Origin: an uncultured bacterium
GTDB lineage: Bacteria; Cyanobacteriota; Vampirovibrionia; Gastranaerophilales; Gastranaerophilaceae
Assembly (NCBI GenBank): GCA_947169755.1
Contig: CAMVQX010000048.1
Location: 1-10,490, forward strand
Direction of reading: 5' to 3'
Length of the DNA stretch: 10,490 nucleotides
The position numbers and the translations under genes were made by a program. Positions within the stretch are counted from its first letter, which is position 1. The number at the start of each line of letters is the position of its first letter. Positions 6,123 to 10,490 of this stretch are shown piece by piece. The notes beneath the pieces were generated by a model, which was not told where the DNA came from, made no database searches, and saw nothing but the letters and a program-made list of their open reading frames with translations.

Positions 6123-7403
6123 TTATTTTCTAAAAATAGTTTGTTCTCTATCCGGCCCTACACTAACAATAGAGATTGGAACTTCCAACAATTCTTCAAG
6201 ACGAGAAATATATTTTTTACAATTTTCAGGTAAATTTTCATAATCTTTTATCTGAGAAATATCTTCTTTCCAACCTTTGTGAGATTCATAAACGGGTTCA
6301 AGATATTTATGAATAAACACATCTGTAGGATAGCTTGTATATATTTTGCCATTACGAGTATCTTTATATGCTGTACAAACTTTTATTTCATCGAATGTAT
6401 CAAACACATCAGCCTTTGTAAGAGCAACCGAAGTAAGTCCTCCGACTAATACCGCATAACGCATGATAACAGCATCAAACCAGCCGCATCTGCGGGGTCG
6501 ACCTGTAGTAACACCAAATTCATGCCCGATTTCGCGTATTTTTTCACCTATATTATCAGTTAATTCAGTAACAAACGGGCCTTCTCCGACTCTTGTTACA
6601 TAAGCCTTTGCAACACCAATAACCTCATCGATCATTTTCGGGCCATAACCGGATCCTGTTGCCGCACCGCCACCTATAGGATTTGAAGATGTAACGAAAG
6701 GATAAGTCCCATAATCTATATCAAGCATTACACCCTGAGCACCTTCAAAAAGAACATTTTTTTTATTTCGCTTTGCTTCTTCCAAAACTCTCTGCCAATC
6801 AAAACATACATAAGGTCTGAAAATCTCTGCATATTTTCTACATAGATCCTTCACTTCATCTTTTGTATAAGTTTTCAAACCATAAACTTCTTTTAGTTGT
6901 TTATTCTTAAGAGGAAGTATTATATCAAGTTTTTCCGATAGCGCTTCTTCTGAATACAAGTCCTCAATCTTCAAGCCGATTCTTGCCATTTTATCAGTAT
7001 AAGTCGGCCCGATTCCTTTTTTAGTTGTACCGATTTTACCCTTACCGGCAACACTTTCAGAATATCCGTCGACTTCAGTATGCCATGGCATTGTAATAGA
7101 TGCGAGCGGATTAATTTTTAGATTAGATACATCAATCCCTTCTTTTATGAGCCCCTGAACTTCTTGTTCAAAGTATTCAGGTAAAATTACAGTACCTGCA
7201 CCTATAAAACAAGTTTTGCCGTCATAAAGAATACCCGAAGGAATAAGATGAAATTTAAAGGTTTTGTTATGAGCAACAACGGTATGACCGGCATTGCAGC
7301 CGCCCTGATATCTGATAATCAAATCAGCCTCTTGAGCTAATAAATCGGTAATTTTTGCCTTTCCTTCATCCCCCCATTGGGCACCTACAACAACTCTGTT
7401 CAT
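6123..7403 (-). CDS. purA: adenylosuccinate synthetase
   Basis: Condenses IMP and aspartate with GTP hydrolysis to adenylosuccinate, the first committed step to AMP, in the cytosol. The 426 residues from the ATG at 7403 match family length. The ATG at 7436 would add 11 odd residues, whereas GGAGGG (7414-7409) is five bases before 7403. Visible motifs are the GTP-site QWGDEGKAKITDLL (catalytic Asp12), His40 in GGCNAGHTVV, the IMP loop GTTKKGIGPTYTDK (125-138), GAQGVMLDIDYGTYPFVTSS (221-240), the aspartate-binding VTTGRPRRCGW (298-308) and the guanine-binding LTKADVFD (328-335). Residue 16 is Ala where most homologues have Gly (GDEGKGK). It follows etfA by 37 nt, so it may be read from the upstream operon although the pathways are unrelated. 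Confidence 0.97.
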   Translation of the reverse strand: MNRVVVGAQWGDEGKAKITDLLAQEADLIIRYQGGCNAGHTVVAHNKTFKFHLIPSGILYDGKTCFIGAGTVILPEYFEQEVQGLIKEGIDVSNLKINPLASITMPWHTEVDGYSESVAGKGKIGTTKKGIGPTYTDKMARIGLKIEDLYSEEALSEKLDIILPLKNKQLKEVYGLKTYTKDEVKDLCRKYAEIFRPYVCFDWQRVLEEAKRNKKNVLFEGAQGVMLDIDYGTYPFVTSSNPIGGGAATGSGYGPKMIDEVIGVAKAYVTRVGEGPFVTELTDNIGEKIREIGHEFGVTTGRPRRCGWFDAVIMRYAVLVGGLTSVALTKADVFDTFDEIKVCTAYKDTRNGKIYTSYPTDVFIHKYLEPVYESHKGWKEDISQIKDYENLPENCKKYISRLEELLEVPISIVSVGPDREQTIFRK

Positions 7404-7408
7404 AATAT

Positions 7409-7414
7409 CCCTCC
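7409..7414 (-). promoter_or_regulatory. Shine-Dalgarno site fixing the purA start
   Basis: GGAGGG on the minus strand ends five bases before the ATG at 7403-7401. It shows that the further-upstream in-frame ATG at 7436 is not the start. Confidence 0.8.
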
Positions 7415-7440
7415 AAAAATATTTTAGCATGAACAAAGTT

Positions 7441-8430
7441 TTATTTTTTTAATTCTTCAATTAATTTTGGAATAATTTCAAATGCATCCCCAACAATGCC
7501 ACAATCGCAAACTTCAAATATCGGAGCATCTTTGTCCGCATTTATAGCAACAATTCTATTTGCTTCTTGCATACCTACCAAATGTTGTATAGCGCCGGAG
7601 ATTCCGCAGGCAATATATAATTTTGGGGTAACTGTTTTACCTGTTTGACCTATTTGAGCACTCTGCGGCGCAAGTCCCATTTCTACCGCATCACGACTTG
7701 CACCAATAGTTCCATCTAAAACATCAGCCAATTGTTTTAACAGTTCAAAACCCTCTTCATTTTTCATACCTCTGCCGCCGGCGACAATTATCTCGGCACT
7801 ATCAAGTTCATTAATTTCATTCCTTAAATTAGCAGAAAAATCTATAAATTCTACTTTCCTTTTTATGTCTGCGATTTCAAAATCTTTATATATAAAATTT
7901 GTATTTTTTACAATATTTTCAGGTGACGGCTTAAAAACCTTTGGTCTTACCGTAGCCATTTGAGGAAGTGTCTTACATAATATAGTTGCCATTAATTTTC
8001 CGCCAAATGTAGGACGAGTAGCTGCAAGTTTTCCGTTTTCATTAATATCTAAACCGGTACAATCAGCTGTCAAACCTGTATGTAAAGATGATGAAATTCT
8101 TGGCGCCAAATCTCGGCCTTGTGTTGTTGCTCCGATTAAAACTATGTCAGGCTGAACTTCTTTTATTATTTCAATTGCTGCTTTTGAATACAATTCCGTC
8201 GAATAATGAGTATACCTGTCATTTTCAACAATATAAACATTGTCAAACCCTGAATTCATAAATGCTTCTTTAAAATTTTCACCTAAACCGCATTTACATA
8301 TCAAAAGAGCTGATACATCAGCACTATCAAGCTTTTCTGCCAATTTTTGAGCTTTATATGCCAATTCAAAAACAACAGTATGTAAATAATTATCGCGAGT
8401 AACCTCTGCATATATCATTATTTTACTCAT
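7441..8430 (-). CDS. etfA: electron transfer flavoprotein subunit alpha
   Basis: The FAD-binding subunit of the cytosolic ETF heterodimer, which passes electrons between NAD(H)/ferredoxin or dehydrogenases and a flavoprotein partner. The N-terminal half is the ETF alpha/beta fold, with ATRPTFGGKLMATI at 137-150. The C-terminal FAD domain runs from VAGGRGMK (216-223) through GASRDAVEMG (243-252), QIGQTGKTV (259-267) and GISGAIQHLVGM (276-287) to AINADKDAPIFEV and GIVGD. The length of 329 residues is usual. I chose the ATG at 8430 because AAAGGAG (8444-8438) is seven bases away, while the ATG at 8436 is only one base from it. It overlaps the end of etfB by eight bases (ATGAGTAA), a translational-coupling arrangement. 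There is no ferredoxin domain at the N-terminus. The acyl-CoA dehydrogenase or other partner is not in this window. Confidence 0.96.
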   Translation of the reverse strand: MSKIMIYAEVTRDNYLHTVVFELAYKAQKLAEKLDSADVSALLICKCGLGENFKEAFMNSGFDNVYIVENDRYTHYSTELYSKAAIEIIKEVQPDIVLIGATTQGRDLAPRISSSLHTGLTADCTGLDINENGKLAATRPTFGGKLMATILCKTLPQMATVRPKVFKPSPENIVKNTNFIYKDFEIADIKRKVEFIDFSANLRNEINELDSAEIIVAGGRGMKNEEGFELLKQLADVLDGTIGASRDAVEMGLAPQSAQIGQTGKTVTPKLYIACGISGAIQHLVGMQEANRIVAINADKDAPIFEVCDCGIVGDAFEIIPKLIEELKK

Positions 8431-9193
8431 TGACATACTCCTTTATTTTTTGAGCTAAAGAAGCATAAGTTTGACAATATGTACATTCACCTCTATTATG
8501 TTCCGGTCTGAAAGCTTTGCTAACATACGTCGGAGATGCCTTAATTCCCGCCTCATCTAAACCGATATCTTCCATAGTATATACAGTAACAGATGAGTTT
8601 TGAGCTTTTATAGTTCCTGCAATTGTAGGGCGTATAGGATCTTCAGAGCCTTGCAAAACACAAATTAGAGTTGGAAATTCTACCTTAACAGTTTCCATAC
8701 CCTCTTCCAATTCTCGTATTGCATATAAAGACTTGCCATCACATCTTTCAAGTGCTTTTACAAATGTAACTTGCGGAATATCCAGTTGAGATGCAATGCT
8801 GGGGCCTGTTTGCGCTGTATCACCATCAATTGCAAACTGACCACATATTATCAAATCATAATCTGACAATTTATTTTTTATTGCAGCAGCAATAGTTTTC
8901 CCTGTAGCATAAGTATCAGCACCTGCAAACTTTTTATCAGAAAGCAAAACTGCATCATCACACCCCATGGCAATAGCTTTTCTTAACATACTTTCAGCTT
9001 GCATCGGCCCCATTGTCAAAACGGTTACCACAGAATCACTTATTTGTTTTTTTAAATTTACTGCATGCTCAATAGCATACAAATCGAAAGGGTTGATAAT
9101 ACTTTCGACACCCTCTCTTTGCATTGTATTATTTTCCGTCCACTTGATATCAGTGGTATCAGGCACTTGTTTTACGCAGACCAATATTTTCAT
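8423..9193 (-). CDS. etfB: electron transfer flavoprotein subunit beta, bifurcating-like type
   Basis: Partner of EtfA; 256 residues, normal length. The N-terminus MKILVCVKQVPDT is typical. The stretch TMGPMQAESMLRKAIAMG (60-77), DKKFAGADTYATGKTIAAAI (86-105) and GQFAIDGDTAQTGPSIA (118-134) covers the nucleotide/FAD-binding region. It strongly resembles EtfB of anaerobe, electron-bifurcating ETFs (the Clostridium and Megasphaera/Acidaminococcus kind) in the MGPxQA and FAGADTxAT blocks. The bifurcating assignment is by recognition of these motifs, not by alignment. An unusual CTYC (237-240) lies near the C-terminus. It starts two bases after the stop of the 57-codon cysteine-rich gene, without a clear Shine-Dalgarno site, so translation probably depends on coupling to that gene. 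Confidence 0.95.
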   Translation of the reverse strand: MKILVCVKQVPDTTDIKWTENNTMQREGVESIINPFDLYAIEHAVNLKKQISDSVVTVLTMGPMQAESMLRKAIAMGCDDAVLLSDKKFAGADTYATGKTIAAAIKNKLSDYDLIICGQFAIDGDTAQTGPSIASQLDIPQVTFVKALERCDGKSLYAIRELEEGMETVKVEFPTLICVLQGSEDPIRPTIAGTIKAQNSSVTVYTMEDIGLDEAGIKASPTYVSKAFRPEHNRGECTYCQTYASLAQKIKEYVNE

Positions 9194-9195
9194 AG

Positions 9196-9369
9196 TTATT
9201 TTTTAGCTTGTTTGGCTGTAGTATCTAATAATGCATTGTACGCAAGCATATACATAGAACATTTTTTAACACTTGGTACAAACCATGCACATCTATCTAA
9301 TGTACAAACCTTATCAATATCTGAACCTGCAGACATTAGCGGGCAAAATGGAATATTTTTATTTACCAT
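9196..9369 (-). CDS. 57-aa four-cysteine protein between the NfnA-like gene and etfB
   Basis: A short frame on the minus strand from the ATG at 9369-9367 to the TAA at 9198-9196. AAGGAG (9381-9376) is six bases upstream. It overlaps the 3' end of the NfnA-like gene by 11 bases and ends two bases before etfB. The product starts MVNKNIPFCPLMSAG, with cysteines at 9, 22, 27 and 37 (FCP...VCTLDRCAWFVPSVKKCSM). This CP-x(n)-C-x4-C-A-W-[FY]-x(n)-C layout suggests a metal or Fe-S site; the tail is a Lys/Ala-rich helix. The precise packing among redox genes, the strong ribosome site and the four cysteines make it a real gene, probably an accessory or small electron carrier of the operon. I do not know a named family for it. 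Confidence 0.82.
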   Translation of the reverse strand: MVNKNIPFCPLMSAGSDIDKVCTLDRCAWFVPSVKKCSMYMLAYNALLDTTAKQAKK

Positions 9370-10207
9370 TGACTTCTCCTTGTTTTAATAAATTACAATT
9401 TTCGTCACGTTTTCGTTCCTGATCTTTATAAATTTTTGTTCTGTTTATTACTTCATCAAAATCAATTTTGTGAGCATCAAAATCAGGACCGTCAACACAA
9501 GCAAATTTAGTTTCGCCGCCAACAGTAACTCGACATGCACCACACATGCCGGTACCGTCAACCATGATTGGGTTCATACTTGCTTCAGTATAAATTCCTT
9601 TATCTCGAGTTAAATCCGCCACTGCTCTCATCATCGGCATAGGTCCGACGGCTATTGCATAATCTACTTTTTCGTTATTCATTATCCGACTAAGAACCTG
9701 TGTTACAAATCCTTTTTCACCTAATGAGCCGTCATCCGTAGTAATAAACAGTTCAGTGCACGCATCTTTCATCTTGTCTTGCCAAAAGATAAGCTCTTTT
9801 GTTCTTGCACCCATAATCATGTATACTTTATTACCGGCATCTTTAAACGCTTTGGCAATCAAATAACATGGTGCTGCACCATACCCACCTGCAAGACAAA
9901 CAACCGTTCCGTATTTTTTTATATGTGTAGGCTGTCCTAAAGGTCCAACGATATCGTGAATTTCTTCACCGACATTTATTGCGGCAAGTTTTTTGGTAGA
10001 ATAGCCGACAGCCATAAATACTAAGGTGAGTTCACCTTTTTCTTTGTCAACATCCGCAATTGTAAGCGGTACTCTTTCAGAATTTTCATCAGCTCTGAAT
10101 ATTATAAATTGCCCCGCTTTAGCGTTTCTGACAACATAAGGAGCATCAATTGTTATTTCAAACTGATTCGGACAAATCTCTTTTTTTGATAATATCTTAT
10201 ATCCCAT
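9359..10207 (-). CDS. NfnA/SudB-like FAD/NAD(P)-binding [2Fe-2S] oxidoreductase subunit
   Basis: A flavoprotein of the ferredoxin-NADP reductase/dihydroorotate dehydrogenase electron-transfer (PyrK-like) family, 282 residues. The FAD domain has AGQFIIFRAD (31-40) and ERVPLTIAD (44-52). The NAD(P) domain has CLAGGYGAAPCYLIAKAF (104-121) and MGARTKELIF (132-141). The C-terminal [2Fe-2S] site shows Asp217, Cys222, Cys225 and Cys237 (VDGTGMCGACRV...FAC), the Asp-plus-three-Cys spacing known for NfnA/NfnS of bifurcating NADPH:ferredoxin transhydrogenase rather than the four-Cys PyrK site. In that complex it binds NAD(H) with NfnB; no NfnB is seen here, and etfBA follow instead. I preferred the ATG at 10207 to the one at 10255 because the family begins GYKIL-like and a promoter with perfect TATAAT ends seven bases upstream. 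SudB/GltA-type small subunit is an alternative name. Confidence 0.9.
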   Translation of the reverse strand: MGYKILSKKEICPNQFEITIDAPYVVRNAKAGQFIIFRADENSERVPLTIADVDKEKGELTLVFMAVGYSTKKLAAINVGEEIHDIVGPLGQPTHIKKYGTVVCLAGGYGAAPCYLIAKAFKDAGNKVYMIMGARTKELIFWQDKMKDACTELFITTDDGSLGEKGFVTQVLSRIMNNEKVDYAIAVGPMPMMRAVADLTRDKGIYTEASMNPIMVDGTGMCGACRVTVGGETKFACVDGPDFDAHKIDFDEVINRTKIYKDQERKRDENCNLLKQGEVNGK

Positions 10208-10214
10208 AGATTTA

Positions 10215-10243
10215 ATTATACTATAAATCACAGAGTTGGGCAA
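10215..10243 (-). promoter_or_regulatory. promoter of the NfnA-like/etf operon, apparently leaderless
   Basis: A -35 TTGCCC (10243-10238) and a perfect -10 TATAAT (10220-10215) are separated by 17 bp. The -10 ends seven bases before the ATG at 10207, so the message would begin at or beside the start codon; no Shine-Dalgarno site exists. The -35 and spacer lie inside the last codons of the upstream methylthiotransferase gene. Confidence 0.6.
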
Positions 10244-10490
10244 AAATTTTATCATTTTTTATTTCTGTAATTTTTGCATTTTGTACAGTATTCAAAAGGT
10301 TTTCATCTTTTGAATTTAATAAAACAGTCAAATAATTTCTTGTAACACCTTTTAACAATCCTGTTTTTTTATCCGGATGTTTTTCAACCAAAACTTCACA
10401 ATCATTCCCGATATTTTTGAATATAAATTCATTATATTTTTTAGCAGAAAGCTTTTTAACAATTTCAGCTCTCTCTTGGCGAATATTTTC
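10221..10490 (-). CDS. MiaB/MtaB-type tRNA methylthiotransferase, C-terminal end only
   Basis: A frame entering from the right edge and ending in TAG at 10223-10221 encodes 89 residues. It reads RQERAEIVKKLSAKKYNEF, then a small beta domain, NIGNDCEVLVEKHPD...GLLKGVTRNYLTVLL. This is the linker helix plus TRAM domain at the end of radical-SAM tRNA methylthiotransferases. The VLVE...G.T.NYL pattern is closest to MtaB (t6A37 to ms2t6A37 in tRNA), though MiaB or RimO cannot be excluded because the radical-SAM CxxxCxxC and N-terminal domains lie outside the window. Its end contains the promoter of the next gene, and the stop codon directly abuts that promoter's TATAAT. Confidence 0.8.
   Translation of the reverse strand, partial: ENIRQERAEIVKKLSAKKYNEFIFKNIGNDCEVLVEKHPDKKTGLLKGVTRNYLTVLLNSKDENLLNTVQNAKITEIKNDKIFAQLCDL

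Noticed and set aside
8967..9388. Two plus-strand frames opposite etfB and the 57-codon gene
   Set aside because: They lie antisense to well-supported genes with clear coupling and motifs on the minus strand.
10208..10255. Sixteen-residue N-terminal extension of the NfnA-like protein
   Set aside because: It overlaps the methylthiotransferase end, has no ribosome site, and covers the TATAAT promoter; family N-termini begin near the later ATG.

Overview
The window is an AT-rich bacterial chromosome segment. It contains no photosynthesis, phage, IS or CRISPR genes. Several things suggest a gut or anaerobic, non-photosynthetic relative of Cyanobacteria (Gastranaerophilales / Melainabacteria type). 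These are the very AT-rich coding with a conserved anaerobe-style EtfBA and NfnA-like operon, cyanobacteria-like GAPDH and PurA sequences, and two proteins that begin with a short polar N-terminus ending in an aromatic AFKG or VFQN block. The lineage is an inference from sequence style and was not tested by a search.

Left part (1-1650). A TPR protein, cut at the left edge, is followed by a 45-codon ORF on the + strand. A small HAD-type phosphatase gene (867-1198, - strand) converges on it. That gene holds every HAD motif but is out of frame with its only plausible start codon, because of a six-A run directly behind the ATG. A 71-residue XRE/Cro-type regulator is divergent from it, behind two 20-bp direct repeats that look like its operator.

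Middle (1650-3275). A classic GAPDH gene has a clear promoter, a strong Shine-Dalgarno site and a textbook terminator. It is followed by a roughly 490-bp island with one unrecognised 91-residue protein. Two GTAG-headed REP-like hairpins in opposite orientation bracket the island. The orphan gene carries a 14-bp palindrome upstream and an RNA hairpin that includes its Shine-Dalgarno site.

Right part (3276-10490, all - strand). In transcription order the genes are: the 3' end of a MiaB/MtaB-type tRNA methylthiotransferase; an NfnA-like FAD/NAD(P)/[2Fe-2S] flavoprotein with its own apparently leaderless promoter; a 57-residue four-cysteine protein; etfB; etfA; purA; and a 932-residue M16 zinc peptidase with a GTG start. 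Overlaps and tiny gaps (11-nt overlap, 2-nt gap, 8-nt overlap) tie the NfnA-like gene, the Cys protein, etfB and etfA into one unit, plausibly an electron-transfer or bifurcation module moving electrons between NAD(P)H, ferredoxin and a flavoprotein partner that is not in this window. purA follows after 37 nt and the peptidase after 48 nt, so both may be read through.

No gene-free stretch exceeds 300 bases. The gaps at 1199-1358, 1575-1713, 2719-2869 and 3146-3275 hold the regulatory and repeat features listed.
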